Shown: one piece after another, positions 52,988 through 61,469 of the stretch | How positions within the stretch are numbered: position 1 is the stretch's first letter | Layout of the letters: every line of letters begins with the position of its first letter | Assembly: GCF_039973015.1 (NCBI RefSeq) | Contig: NZ_JBDWLT010000008.1 | Span: forward strand, 62,001-126,000 | Length of the DNA: 64,000 nt | DNA from: Parvibaculum sp039973015 | Lineage (GTDB): Bacteria > Pseudomonadota > Alphaproteobacteria > Parvibaculales > Parvibaculaceae | Reading direction: 5' to 3' | Notes under the pieces: model-generated | What the model was told of the DNA's origin: nothing | The model's input: only the letters and a program-made list of their open reading frames with translations | The model's database searches: none | Translations under genes and position numbers: made by a program

Positions 52988-53675
52988 TGCGATGAAGGAC
53001 ATGCTCGCGAACTTCAACGATCCGAGCCATGTCGCACAATATACGAAGGGGCCGGCGCGCTTCATGCCGGGATATGCGGATGTGCAGCGCATGGCAGCGG
53101 TATTGCTCCGCGAACGCGCGCCCGCCGATGCTCATGTGCTCGTGCTCGGCGCGGGCGGCGGCATGGAGCTGAAGGTCTTCGCGGAAGCGCATCCGGGCTG
53201 GACCTTCGAGGGCGTGGACCCGGCAGGCGAGATGCTGAAGCTCGCCGGGCGGACACTGGGAAAGAATGCCTCGCGTGTGGATCTGCGCGAAGGATATATC
53301 GAGGATGCGAGCGAAGGCCCATTCGATGCGGCGGCGTGCCTGCTCACGCTGCATTTCCTCGCGCGCGGGGAGCGGGTTCGCACGGCGGCGGAAATCCGGC
53401 GGCGGCTGAAATCCGGCGCGCCCTTCGTTGCCGCGCATTCGAGCTTCCCGCAGGACGCCGAAACGCGGCCTCAATGGCTCTCGCGCTACGCCGCCTTTGC
53501 CATCGCCTCCGGCGCGGACCCGGAAATGGCCGAAAAGGCGCGCGCGGGCGTCGCGGCGCATCTCGACCTGCTCTCGCCGGAGGAAGACGAGGCGGTGCTG
53601 CGCGAGGCAGGCTTTCGCGATGTGACGCCGTTTTATGCGGCGTTTACCTGGCGCGGCTGGGTCGCCTATGCGTGA
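52977..53675 (+). CDS. Class I SAM-dependent methyltransferase
   Basis: A 232-residue methyltransferase with motif I VLVLGAGGGMELKVFAE, the acidic ribose position FEGVDPAGEML, and AAACLLTLHFLARGER in the place of motif IV. The start overlaps the 3' end of the Rrf2 gene, so the regulator probably controls it. The stop region overlaps by ten bases the end of the convergent gene at 53666. The substrate is unknown; pairs of YwnA-type regulators and methyltransferases are common in stress-response settings. Confidence 0.88.
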   Translation: MQADAMKDMLANFNDPSHVAQYTKGPARFMPGYADVQRMAAVLLRERAPADAHVLVLGAGGGMELKVFAEAHPGWTFEGVDPAGEMLKLAGRTLGKNASRVDLREGYIEDASEGPFDAAACLLTLHFLARGERVRTAAEIRRRLKSGAPFVAAHSSFPQDAETRPQWLSRYAAFAIASGADPEMAEKARAGVAAHLDLLSPEEDEAVLREAGFRDVTPFYAAFTWRGWVAYA

Positions 53676-55018
53676 GCGGCATCGGAGGCAAAGAGCTTCT
53701 GGAGCTTCTGGAGCTTCTTCCTGACGCGGAAGACACGCGGCCCCCGCCCGCGCTCCTGCCGCAATGCCTTTCCAAGCGCGGAGAGAAGCGCCGGTTCGGG
53801 TGCGAGCGCGGCGGCGCGGGAGAGCACTTCGGGCGGCACGGCGCTGCCGCCGCCATATTCATCTATGACCGCGTTGTAGCCTTTCCAGAGCGAGTCATCG
53901 TGCGGGTCGAGCCCGCAGATCAGCAGCAGGCCCGTGGGGTGCGTGTCGAGCAGCGTCAGCACGAGATCCGGCCTTTGCCTGCGCAATGTCTCATAGAGCT
54001 TCCAGACATCGCCCGCCCACAGCGCGGTGCGGCGCTCGCGCGCACCCTGCGCGGCATGAGCGGGCAGCACATTGTTCACGACGACAAGCGTCGAGGGGCG
54101 GGACAGGCGCTCCACCTGCATGAAATCGAGCAGCATGGTCTCGAAAAAGCGCGCGCCATCGAGAAAGACGAGATCGGGCGGCGTATCGAGGGCGGGCTTG
54201 CCGCGATGCTCGAAGAAGTAATCACCGCTGGCGGCCGCGACGGTGCGGATATTTTCCCGCAATGCGCCAAGCGCGCCGGCATGAGGGCCGATGCCGAGCG
54301 CAGGGCAATGCGCAAGGGAGAGGCCGCGGGCATCGCGCGCGCCGATCTCGAAATAGCTTTCGGGCTTCAGGGCAGTATGCAGCTTTTCCAGCACCTCGAA
54401 GGTGGAGACACTTCCCTTCGCGGCTTCCTCTTCATCCGATCCGCGACCGGCGAAGGGCGGCTCCGCGTCGTGCGCGGGCTGCGCGGCGGCGGGCAAGGCC
54501 GGTGCGCCCTTCTTGCGGAAAATACCCGTGAGGTCATTCCACGGACCGCGCTCGTCCATCCAGACATCCACCATCTCGCAATCCGTGTAGCGCGCGAGCG
54601 CGGCATAGGCATCGGGGTAGAAGCGGTAGCAATCGACGGGATAGCGATGGATCGGGCCCGCAGAGGGCGCAATGAGGAAGATAAAACCCGATGGCTTCAG
54701 TACACGGACCATTTCCTCGAAGCTCTTCCAGAAGAACTCGCAATGCTCCAGCATCTGGCCGCTAAGCACGATATCGACCGAGGCATCCTCCAGCGGAATT
54801 TCGTAGGCGCTTTCGAGGACGATGGCGACGCCCTCGCCCGCCACGAGATCGGCGCCGCGATAGTCATATTGCGGGCCGCGGAAAACATCGCGGTAGCTGC
54901 CATTTACATCGGCGCCACCCAGATCGAGGACGATGAGGCGCTCACGCGACTCCAGCTCCGTTCCCGCCACAAAGCGGCGGTAACAGCGGTCCATGTTTTC
55001 CATGGAACTGATATGCAT
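53666..55018 (-). CDS. Protein with two methyltransferase-like domains
   Basis: A 450-residue protein; ATG 55018 follows GGGGGAG. The first domain (about 25-170) is Methyltransf_11-like: IVLDLGGADVNGSY, YRGADLVAGEGV, IVLSGQMLEHCEFF, MVRVLKPSGFIFL. After an Ala/Pro/Glu-rich linker a second domain (about 205-370) resembles Methyltransf_24: YFEIGARDARGLSLA, PDLVFLDGARFFE, LVVVNNVLP. The C-terminal tail is basic and helical. Such two-domain proteins are often found with glycan genes, but here the gene stands alone, convergent with a methyltransferase gene. Function unknown. Confidence 0.83.
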   Translation of the reverse strand: MHISSMENMDRCYRRFVAGTELESRERLIVLDLGGADVNGSYRDVFRGPQYDYRGADLVAGEGVAIVLESAYEIPLEDASVDIVLSGQMLEHCEFFWKSFEEMVRVLKPSGFIFLIAPSAGPIHRYPVDCYRFYPDAYAALARYTDCEMVDVWMDERGPWNDLTGIFRKKGAPALPAAAQPAHDAEPPFAGRGSDEEEAAKGSVSTFEVLEKLHTALKPESYFEIGARDARGLSLAHCPALGIGPHAGALGALRENIRTVAAASGDYFFEHRGKPALDTPPDLVFLDGARFFETMLLDFMQVERLSRPSTLVVVNNVLPAHAAQGARERRTALWAGDVWKLYETLRRQRPDLVLTLLDTHPTGLLLICGLDPHDDSLWKGYNAVIDEYGGGSAVPPEVLSRAAALAPEPALLSALGKALRQERGRGPRVFRVRKKLQKLQKLFASDAAHA

Positions 55019-55167
55019 TCCGTGCAACTCCCCCAAAGCAGCCCGAATGAACGATTTTCCGCCAGCCGGGAAATATCCGGGCGGTGCGGAGTTTGAACGT
55101 CTTTGCGAAGAGCGGCAAGTTCGGGAACAAGGCATCCGCGCGGCGGGACGCGGCGTTCAGGCGCTTT

Positions 55168-55611
55168 CTAGGCGATGGCGCGCAGGCCCGTGCGCAACAG
55201 ATCGGCGTCGACGCCGATCTCCTTTTCCAGCGCTTCATGTTCGCTCTTCCAAACGGTCATGGCCGCGCGCAGCACCTTGCGCCCCTCGGGCGTGAGCGAG
55301 AGCTTGCGGCCGCGACGGTCTTCCGGGTCGACCTCAACCGCAATGAGGCCATTGCGCTCCAGCGGCTTCAGGTTTGCGGTGAGCGTGGAGCGATCCATAG
55401 CGAGGAACTTCGCGACAGGCCCCATCGAGACCGGGTCCGGCCTGTTCAGCACGTTCAGAAGCGAGAACTGACCGCTGGTGATGCCATGCGGGCGGAGCGC
55501 ATCGTCAAAGCGGCGGGCGAGCGCGCGGGCGGCGCGCTGCGCATGCAGGCAGAGGCAATGGTCGCGGATATGGGCCGTCGCCTCCTGAAGAGCGGTCTGC
55601 TTTTTCGTCAT
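55168..55611 (-). CDS. MarR-family transcriptional regulator
   Basis: A 147-residue winged-helix regulator. GITSGQFSLLNVL, VAKFLAMDRSTLTANLKPLERNGL (recognition helix) and the wing VDPEDRRGRKLSLTPEG are typical of MarR. The gene is divergent from the DUF899 fragment/GST pair. Two identical TTGATATCAA palindromes lie in the shared promoter region, so it probably represses both itself and the divergent genes. Ligand unknown. Confidence 0.93.
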   Translation of the reverse strand: MTKKQTALQEATAHIRDHCLCLHAQRAARALARRFDDALRPHGITSGQFSLLNVLNRPDPVSMGPVAKFLAMDRSTLTANLKPLERNGLIAVEVDPEDRRGRKLSLTPEGRKVLRAAMTVWKSEHEALEKEIGVDADLLRTGLRAIA

Positions 55612-55636
55612 GGCTTCTTGCTACATGGATTTTTTG

Positions 55637-55671
55637 TTGATATCAAATCGCCCTTATTGTATTGATATCAA
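55637..55671. promoter_or_regulatory. Paired palindromic operators for the MarR regulator
   Basis: The perfect palindrome TTGATATCAA occurs at 55637-55646 and 55662-55671, 25 bases apart centre to centre, between the divergent marR and DUF899-fragment genes. Two identical sites on nearly the same face of the helix suggest cooperative dimer binding. Confidence 0.7.
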
Positions 55672-55746
55672 ACTATTTAGCAATGCGGAAACCGGCCCTG
55701 CCCGGCTTCCGCAACCGGACTGCCCCAGCCCCCGAAAGGAGCCGTC

Positions 55747-55941
55747 ATGAGGACCGCCGTACACAGCGACGCGCCGAGGACAGAACGCACCGTTTCCCGC
55801 GCCGAATGGGAGGAAACCGTGAAGGCGCATCTCGCCAAGGAGAAGAAGCTGATGCGGCTGCAGGACGAGCTCTCCGCAGAGCGGCGGCGGCTGCGCCGTG
55901 CACAATTGATTTCGACAGAGACGAGCGTAAGGAGAGAGTAA
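55747..55941 (+). pseudogene. Short fragment matching the N-terminus of DUF899 proteins
   Basis: A 64-codon frame whose middle part (VSRAEWEETVKAHLAKEKK and LQDELSAERRRL) matches the N-terminal helix of DUF899 thioredoxin-like proteins, normally over 200 residues long. The thioredoxin-fold part is missing: after ERRRL the sequence runs for 15 unrelated residues and stops, overlapping the GST start (TAATG). It is probably the remnant of a deletion, kept in frame as a short leader gene with its own GAAAGGAG site, or possibly a functional small protein. Confidence 0.65.
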
Positions 55942-56600
55942 TGAGGACATTGAGCGTGTTGAAATGGGTGCCGCCTTTCGCGCGGGGCTCGGTGAAGGAA
56001 TTCCGGGTGCGCTGGGCGCTGGAAGAAGCGGGGCTGCCCTACGAGGAACGGGTACTCACGCCGGAAGACCAGGACGCGGCGAGCTATCGCGCGGTTCAGC
56101 CTTTCGGGCAGGTGCCTGTACTGGAGGAAGAGGGGTTCGCGATGTTCGAGAGCGGCGCGATCGTGCTCGCCATCGCGGAGAAAAGCGAGGCGCTGATGCC
56201 GCGCGACGAGGAAGGCCGCGCGCGGACGATGCAATGGATGTTTGCGGCACTGACATCGGTTCAGCCCGCGGTCGCCGAAGTGGCGGCGCTGGATTTCTTT
56301 TATCCCGAGGAAGAGTGGGCGAAGCTGCGGCGGCCGGGCGCGGAAGAGTTCCTGATGCGCAGGCTCGGGCAGGTCTCTGGCCGGCTTGAGGGACGCGAAT
56401 GGCTGGAAGACCGCTTCACGGCGGGCGACCTGATGATGGTGACGGTGCTGCGCGACCTGCGGCACAGGGATTTCATCGCGAAGATGCCGGTGCTCGATCA
56501 ATACGTGAAGCGCGCCGAAGCGCGGCCCGCCTTCAAGAAGGCGCTGGCCGGCCACATGGCGCTTTATGCGGAAGCCGCGAAGGCCGAAGCGGCGGAGTGA
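55941..56600 (+). CDS. Glutathione S-transferase family protein
   Basis: A 219-residue GST-like protein. Thioredoxin-like half: VRWALEEAGLPYEERVL, VQPFGQVPVLEE (cis-Pro) and MFESGAIVLAIAE. Helical half: EDRFTAGDLMMVTVLRDL and YVKRAEARPAFKKAL. The start at 55941 has AAGGAGAG upstream and overlaps the stop of the DUF899 fragment. It is a close paralogue of the GST at 51798-52490, and both stand behind a regulator of drug/stress type (here MarR, there TetR). Detoxification is the likely role. Confidence 0.92.
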   Translation: MRTLSVLKWVPPFARGSVKEFRVRWALEEAGLPYEERVLTPEDQDAASYRAVQPFGQVPVLEEEGFAMFESGAIVLAIAEKSEALMPRDEEGRARTMQWMFAALTSVQPAVAEVAALDFFYPEEEWAKLRRPGAEEFLMRRLGQVSGRLEGREWLEDRFTAGDLMMVTVLRDLRHRDFIAKMPVLDQYVKRAEARPAFKKALAGHMALYAEAAKAEAAE

Positions 56601-56691
56601 GGGGCGAAAAGATTGGCGATCGGGGGTATACTGGTGATGCTCCCGTCGCGACCAGACCCAACAGAAGCGGGGAGATGACAGGACCGGCTTC

Positions 56692-57624
56692 ATGAAAGAC
56701 CCCTACGAAACATTGGGTGTGACGCGCACCGCCAGCGACGCCGAAATCAAATCCGCCTTCAAGAAACTCGCGCGCAAGTTCCACCCGGACCTGCATCCAG
56801 ACGACAAAGAGGCCGAAGCCAAGTTCAAGAACATATCGGCGGCGCATGACCTCTTGAAAGACCCGGAGAAGCGACGGCGCTTCGACGCGGGCGAGATCGA
56901 TGCAAGCGGCGCAGAACGGCCGCAGGAGCGCTATTACCGCGAATATGCGGACGGTCCCGGCTATGCGTCGCACGCCGCGCAGGACGGCTTTGCCAGCAAT
57001 GAAGATCTTGAGGCATTTCTGTCGCGCGCTTTTGGCGGCGGCGGTATGGGCGGGACGCGGCGGCAGTCGGGCGCGGCGTTCAAGGCGCGCGGTCAGGATG
57101 TGAGCTACACGCTGCCGGTGACGTTTCTCGAAGCCGCGACCGGCGCCAGGCGCACCATCACGCTGCCGGAGGGCAAGACGCTGCAGGTGACCATTCCCGA
57201 AGGCGCGGAAGACCGGCAAATGCTGCGGCTGAAGGGCCAGGGCATACCGGGTTTCGGCGGCGGACCGGCGGGCGACGCCTATGTCGAACTTCACGTAGCG
57301 CCCCATGCCTTCTTTCAGCGCAAGGACGACAATATCCATGTCGAGGTGCCGATCACGCTGAAGGAAGCCGTGCTGGGCGGGCGGATCGAGGTGCCGACCA
57401 TCGGGGGCACGGTGTCGATGACGGTGCCGAAGGGATCGAACACCGGCAAGACGCTCCGGCTGCGCGACAAGGGCGTACGAAACCGGAAGACGGGCGCCGC
57501 CGGACACCAGATCGTGACGCTGAAAGTGGTGCTGCCGGAGGGCGAGGAGCCGGAGCTCGCGGCGTTCCTCGAAAGCTGGCAACCGGCAAGCCCGGACGAG
57601 CCGCGCAAGGAGATGTTGTCATGA
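56692..57624 (+). CDS. cbpA: DnaJ-class co-chaperone, CbpA-like
   Basis: A 310-residue class II J-protein. J domain at residues about 2-66 (DPYETLGVTRTASDAEIKSA, FHPDLHPDDKEAE with the HPD triad that stimulates DnaK ATPase). A Gly-rich linker (AFGGGGMGGT) and a DnaJ C-terminal substrate-binding region (SYTLPVTFLEAATGARRTI, LKGQGIPGFGGGPAGDAYVE, GSNTGKTLRLRDKGV) follow. The zinc-finger cysteines of class I DnaJ are absent. The stop overlaps the start of the CbpM-like gene, the arrangement of the known cbpA-cbpM pair. Confidence 0.93.
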   Translation: MKDPYETLGVTRTASDAEIKSAFKKLARKFHPDLHPDDKEAEAKFKNISAAHDLLKDPEKRRRFDAGEIDASGAERPQERYYREYADGPGYASHAAQDGFASNEDLEAFLSRAFGGGGMGGTRRQSGAAFKARGQDVSYTLPVTFLEAATGARRTITLPEGKTLQVTIPEGAEDRQMLRLKGQGIPGFGGGPAGDAYVELHVAPHAFFQRKDDNIHVEVPITLKEAVLGGRIEVPTIGGTVSMTVPKGSNTGKTLRLRDKGVRNRKTGAAGHQIVTLKVVLPEGEEPELAAFLESWQPASPDEPRKEMLS

Positions 57625-57941
57625 TGGGGATCGAGGAGCTTGTGAACGAGATCGCGGCGCTGCAACGCGCGGACCTCGAAGCATGGATCGGCGAGGCGCT
57701 CGTCTCGCCGCAGGAGGAAGCAGGCGCGCCGGTTTTCCCGGAGATGGAATGCGCGCGGGTCCGTCTCATCTGCACGCTGCATTACGATCTGGAGATCGAG
57801 GCGGAGACGCTTCCCGTTGTGCTGTCGCTGATGGACCAGCTGTACGACACGCGGGCAAGGCTCAACTCGCTGACGGCGGCCGTCGCGGCGCAGGACGAGA
57901 GTGTGCGCGAAGCGGTGCTGAAGGCGATGGGACGGGAGTAA
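57621..57941 (+). CDS. cbpM: Chaperone modulator CbpM-like protein
   Basis: A 106-residue protein whose C-terminal half (FPEMECARVRLICTLHYDLE, LPVVLSLMDQLYDTRARLNS) fits CbpM, which binds the J domain of CbpA and blocks its DnaK and DNA-related activities. The ATG overlaps the cbpA stop, so the two are made in a fixed ratio. A terminator follows after about 40 bases. Confidence 0.88.
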   Translation: MMGIEELVNEIAALQRADLEAWIGEALVSPQEEAGAPVFPEMECARVRLICTLHYDLEIEAETLPVVLSLMDQLYDTRARLNSLTAAVAAQDESVREAVLKAMGRE

Positions 57942-57980
57942 GCGCGGCGGCGGCACTTCCGTTCTCGCAACGCAGAAATA

Positions 57981-58010
57981 AAAAGCCCGGATCAAGCGAT
58001 CCGGGCTTTT
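57981..58010. terminator. Bidirectional Rho-independent terminator
   Basis: AAAAGCCCGGATC-AAGC-GATCCGGGCTTTT: a nine-base G/C-rich stem with A/T runs on both sides, between the convergent cbpM and acyl-CoA dehydrogenase genes. It can work in both directions. Confidence 0.9.
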
Positions 58011-58032
58011 GCGTTTCAGATTTGTGCCTTCG

Positions 58033-59262
58033 TCACTTCCCCTTGGGGGCCTGATTGAAGGGCAGATCCTTGTCGACACGGATTTCGCCCGGCAGGCCGA
58101 GCACACGCTCGGACACGATGTTGCGCAGGATTTCATCCGTGCCGCCCGCGATGCGGTAACCCGCCGCGCCGATCCACTGCTCGGTATAGGCACCATCGGC
58201 AGGCGAGAGCTTGCGGTCGCGAATGACGCCGCCCATGTCCTGCAGGTCCATGCCGAAGGAGCCGAGATCCTGCATCTTCTTGGCGGCCACGATCTTGGAA
58301 ATCGAGGATTCCGGTCCGGGCGTCTCGCCCTTGGAGAGCGCGGTCAATGTGCGGAAGCGCGTGAACTTCAGCCCCTGCGCCTGCACATACCAGTCGGCAA
58401 TGCGCTCGCGCACGCCGCCATGACGGATGGCGGGCTCACCGGCGATGGTGACATCGCGCGCCAGCTCGATGAGGTCGTCCGTATCGGCGTTACCCTGCGA
58501 GCCGCCGACGGCGAGACGCTCGTTCATGAGCGTGGTCAGCGCGACCTTCCAGCCGTCGCCCGGATTACCGAGACGCTGGCTGTCCTTCACGCGGAGATTG
58601 GTGAAGAAGACCTCGTTGAATTCCGAGCCGCCCGACATCTGCTTGATCGGACGCACTTCCACGGCCGGATCCTTCATGTCGATCCAGAACATGGTGAGGC
58701 CCTTGTGCTTGGGCACGTTGGGATCGGTACGGGTGAGGAGGATGCCGTAGTCGCAGAAATGAGCGCCGGACGTCCAGACTTTCTGGCCGTTGATGACCCA
58801 CTCGTCGCCATCCTTTTCGGCCTTGGTGCGCAGACCCGCCACATCCGAACCGCCTGCAGGCTCGGAGAAGAGCTGGCACCAGATCTCGTCGCCGCGCACG
58901 GCCGGACCGACGAAACGCTGCTTCGCCTCGTCCGAGCCCCAGCTCATGACGGTGGGGATGCACATGCCGAGGCCGATGGCGAAGATGCCGCCGGGGACGA
59001 GATATTTCGCTTCTTCCTGGCTGTAGATCACGTTGTCGATGGTGGTGCCGCCACCGCCGCCCCACTCTTTCGGCCAGGTGATGCAGGCATAGCCGGCATC
59101 GGCCTTCTTGGCCTGCCAGGCTTTCGACTGGGCGATCAGCTCATCGAGGTCGCGCGGCAGTTCCATGCCTTTCGCGTCCGCCTTCTTCGTGGCGTTCTTG
59201 TCGAGCCACTCGCTCACCTTCTTGCGGTAGGCGGCTTCTTCCGGTGTGTCGTTGAAATCCAT
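58033..59262 (-). CDS. Acyl-CoA dehydrogenase
   Basis: A 409-residue FAD-dependent acyl-CoA dehydrogenase. Blocks: ITWPKEWGGGGGT, QLFSEPAGGSDVAGLRTKAE (FAD and substrate loop), WVINGQKVWTSGAHFCDYGI, and near the C-terminus WIGAAGYRIAGGTDEILRNI. The longer middle region and the GGTDEILRN ending fit the FadE17/FadE26-type heterodimeric dehydrogenases that act on steroid or branched side-chain CoA esters. The gene follows a second, different dehydrogenase gene by 33 bases, which supports a two-subunit enzyme. Confidence 0.93.
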   Translation of the reverse strand: MDFNDTPEEAAYRKKVSEWLDKNATKKADAKGMELPRDLDELIAQSKAWQAKKADAGYACITWPKEWGGGGGTTIDNVIYSQEEAKYLVPGGIFAIGLGMCIPTVMSWGSDEAKQRFVGPAVRGDEIWCQLFSEPAGGSDVAGLRTKAEKDGDEWVINGQKVWTSGAHFCDYGILLTRTDPNVPKHKGLTMFWIDMKDPAVEVRPIKQMSGGSEFNEVFFTNLRVKDSQRLGNPGDGWKVALTTLMNERLAVGGSQGNADTDDLIELARDVTIAGEPAIRHGGVRERIADWYVQAQGLKFTRFRTLTALSKGETPGPESSISKIVAAKKMQDLGSFGMDLQDMGGVIRDRKLSPADGAYTEQWIGAAGYRIAGGTDEILRNIVSERVLGLPGEIRVDKDLPFNQAPKGK

Positions 59263-59295
59263 TTTGGTTCTCCCGAATATCTTTATTTGAGCCGC

Positions 59296-60423
59296 TTATG
59301 CTGCGTTCTTCGCTTCAAGGCGCGAGACGAGTTTTTCCTTCCACTGGATCGGCGCACCGATCGTCAGGGCAAGGAACTTCGCGCGGCGATAATGGAACTG
59401 GCAGTCGGACTCCCATGTGTAGCCGATGCCGCCATGCGTCTGGACGTTTTCCTGAGCGGCGAAGACATAGGCGTCCGAACCCGCGATGCGCGAGGCGGCG
59501 GCGGCTTCGGTGAGTTCCGAGCCCTCGTCATTCAGCATCATGGCGCCGTAATAGGAATTCGACTTGGCGAGTTCCTTCTTCACATACATGTCGGCGAGCT
59601 TGTGCTTGATCGCCTGATAGGAGCCGATCTGACGGCCAAAGGCATAACGCTCAAGCGCATATTCGCGCGCCATTTCGAGGGCCGCCTCGGTACCGCCGAC
59701 CTGCTCGAAGGCGAAGAGGACGGCCGCGCCATCGAGGATGCGGGAAAGCTGCGACCAGCCTTCGCCCTGCTTGTCGCCGAGGACTTCGGCGGGCGCATCC
59801 TTGAAGGTCATGGTGACGTTATCGCGCGAGGGGTCGATGGTGCGGACTTCCTCGGTGGAGACGCCGCCCGCCTTCGCATCGACGATGGCAAGCGAGATGG
59901 CCTGCTCACCGGCGCCGCCCGTGTTGACCGCGACGATGACGACATCGGCGATGCTGCCATCGGTGACGGGCTGCTTCACGCCGGAGACCTTGCCGCCGGC
60001 AAAGGACGTCTCGATGTTGCGCGGATGGGCGGCGTGTACGCCTTCGGAGATGGCGACGGTGCCGATGATCTCGCCGCTCGCGAGCTTCGGCAGCCAGGCT
60101 TCCTTCTGCTTCTGCGTGCCGAAAAGCCTGATCGCTTCGGCGGCGAGATAGATCGAGGAGGAGAAGGGAACGGGCGCGGCAACGCGGCCAAGCTCTTCGG
60201 CCACCACGCAAAGTTCAAGAGGCCCAAGACCGAGGCCGCCGAACTCTTCGGGGATCGCCGTGCCGGTGAGGCCCATCTCGACGAGGCCCTTCCAGACGTC
60301 CTTCGCATAAGGCTCGTCGCTTTCCAGGACGCGGCGCGTCACGCTCATGGGGCACTTGTCGGCAAGAAACTTGCGGACCTGCTCCTTCAGCATTTTCTGG
60401 TCGTCGGAAAAATCGAAATTCAT
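59296..60423 (-). CDS. Acyl-CoA dehydrogenase (second subunit-like)
   Basis: A 375-residue protein from ATG 60423, after GGGAGA. MNFDFSDDQKMLKEQVRKF is the usual N-terminus; TAIPEEFGGLGLGPLELCVV, YALERYAFGRQIGSYQAIKH and NVQTHGGIGYTWESDCQFHY are family blocks. The catalytic Glu of ordinary acyl-CoA dehydrogenases is not evident at the usual place, which is common in one partner of heterodimeric enzymes. It is cotranscribed with the downstream dehydrogenase. Substrate unknown; a bulky or branched acyl-CoA is likely. Confidence 0.92.
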   Translation of the reverse strand: MNFDFSDDQKMLKEQVRKFLADKCPMSVTRRVLESDEPYAKDVWKGLVEMGLTGTAIPEEFGGLGLGPLELCVVAEELGRVAAPVPFSSSIYLAAEAIRLFGTQKQKEAWLPKLASGEIIGTVAISEGVHAAHPRNIETSFAGGKVSGVKQPVTDGSIADVVIVAVNTGGAGEQAISLAIVDAKAGGVSTEEVRTIDPSRDNVTMTFKDAPAEVLGDKQGEGWSQLSRILDGAAVLFAFEQVGGTEAALEMAREYALERYAFGRQIGSYQAIKHKLADMYVKKELAKSNSYYGAMMLNDEGSELTEAAAASRIAGSDAYVFAAQENVQTHGGIGYTWESDCQFHYRRAKFLALTIGAPIQWKEKLVSRLEAKNAA

Positions 60424-60775
60424 GATGTCTCCCTTGTCGCGCCGCTGGCGCATTCTTTTGAGGATTTCCGCGCGAGCGCAGGTCTCCGTATCGTTGTTTG
60501 GCGCGCATTCTCACTGCAATTTGGCGATGTGAAAAGGGTTTCGATTTGACGCCGCGTCCGCTTGGGATGCGAGACGCGCGGGAGGCCGAATCCCGGCTGA
60601 AGTCCGGGGATGGCAGCCGTTTTCCCTTTTTCACTCCCCCGGCACCGGCTTGCAGAAGCCGGGGTAAAATCCTGCATTGGGAACAAACCAGATCATTTCC
60701 TTAAGCGGGCGCTAACCGCTCGGCGGCCATACTGAAGCCCGGATTTCAGACGTTCGGGCGGAGGCTCCCCCTCAG
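60424..60775. other. Intergenic region with REP-like hairpin
   Basis: About 350 bases between divergent genes. The part next to 60423 should contain the dehydrogenase promoter. A hairpin CCGGCTT-GCAG-AAGCCGG (60645-60662), extended by CCCC and GG arms, and an AATCCCGGCTGAAGTCCGGGGA element near 60589-60611 resemble the dispersed repeats at 50181-50326. No gene seen. Confidence 0.55.
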
Positions 60776-61315
60776 ATGGCGAAAGCGCAGTTCCATAAAA
60801 ACCAGCGGGTCTATGTGCGGCCCGTGGGCACCTGGGCGACAATCGAGCGTGTCGTGCCGCAATGGGTCAAGGACATGGATGAGCCGTTGCGCATCCATTA
60901 CGACGTGGGGCTTGGCCGCGACTTCGCGGCGAGGGAACTCGAAACGGAAGAAGTGGCGGCGCTCTCCCATCTCGATCCGCAGATGGAGGAATGGCATGTG
61001 GTGCGCGTGCCGAACAAATGGCGCTCGGCGGAAGAATGCGCGGGCCACCCCGTACCGGGGACACATCCGGTCGTCGTGACGGGCTCTCACGAAGGCGGGG
61101 GCTGGCGCGTGCCGGGCGTGGAATACGACATGACGCCCGACCGCGTGGAGCTTCAGGCGAAGGTGATCGCGGCGGCGCCGAAAATGATGGTGCTGCTGAG
61201 CCGCCTCGCCGATACGGCGCGGCACAACCCCGAGAACCTGCCGGAAGACGTGATGGTGCTGGCGGGCGATGCCGACGCGATCGTGAGCAGCATCATGGGG
61301 GCTGCCGAGGAGTGA
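60776..61315 (+). CDS. Conserved hypothetical protein
   Basis: A 179-residue soluble protein that I cannot assign. The N-terminal 60 residues (AQFHKNQRVYVRPVGTWATI, RIHYDVGLGRDFAARELE) have the look of an SH3-like beta-barrel. The C-terminal half (LQAKVIAAAPKMMVLLSRLA, PEDVMVLAGDADAI) is helical. No signal peptide, membrane helix or cysteine-based motif is seen. Codon use and the intact length support a real gene. It lies about 155 bases before pepN on the same strand. Confidence 0.82.
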   Translation: MAKAQFHKNQRVYVRPVGTWATIERVVPQWVKDMDEPLRIHYDVGLGRDFAARELETEEVAALSHLDPQMEEWHVVRVPNKWRSAEECAGHPVPGTHPVVVTGSHEGGGWRVPGVEYDMTPDRVELQAKVIAAAPKMMVLLSRLADTARHNPENLPEDVMVLAGDADAIVSSIMGAAEE

Positions 61316-61469
61316 TCGCGCGGACATGCCGGGACCATGACGGTCTGGCGGGCGGCGGTTTTGCCTCCATGCCGCAATTCCGCCATGCCGGGAGCGGAAT
61401 CTGCCCCTCGCAGTCTCCGCCGATTCACCTATATAGAGGGTGTGACCCCCTCCGACGCCGAGCACCCCC

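Noticed and set aside
53336..55096. A 586-codon open frame on the plus strand
   Set aside because: It is antisense to the double-methyltransferase gene and overlaps the preceding methyltransferase in another frame; no domain is visible.
58009..60549. An 846-codon open frame on the plus strand
   Set aside because: It is the shadow of the two acyl-CoA dehydrogenase genes on the minus strand and even crosses the gap between them.
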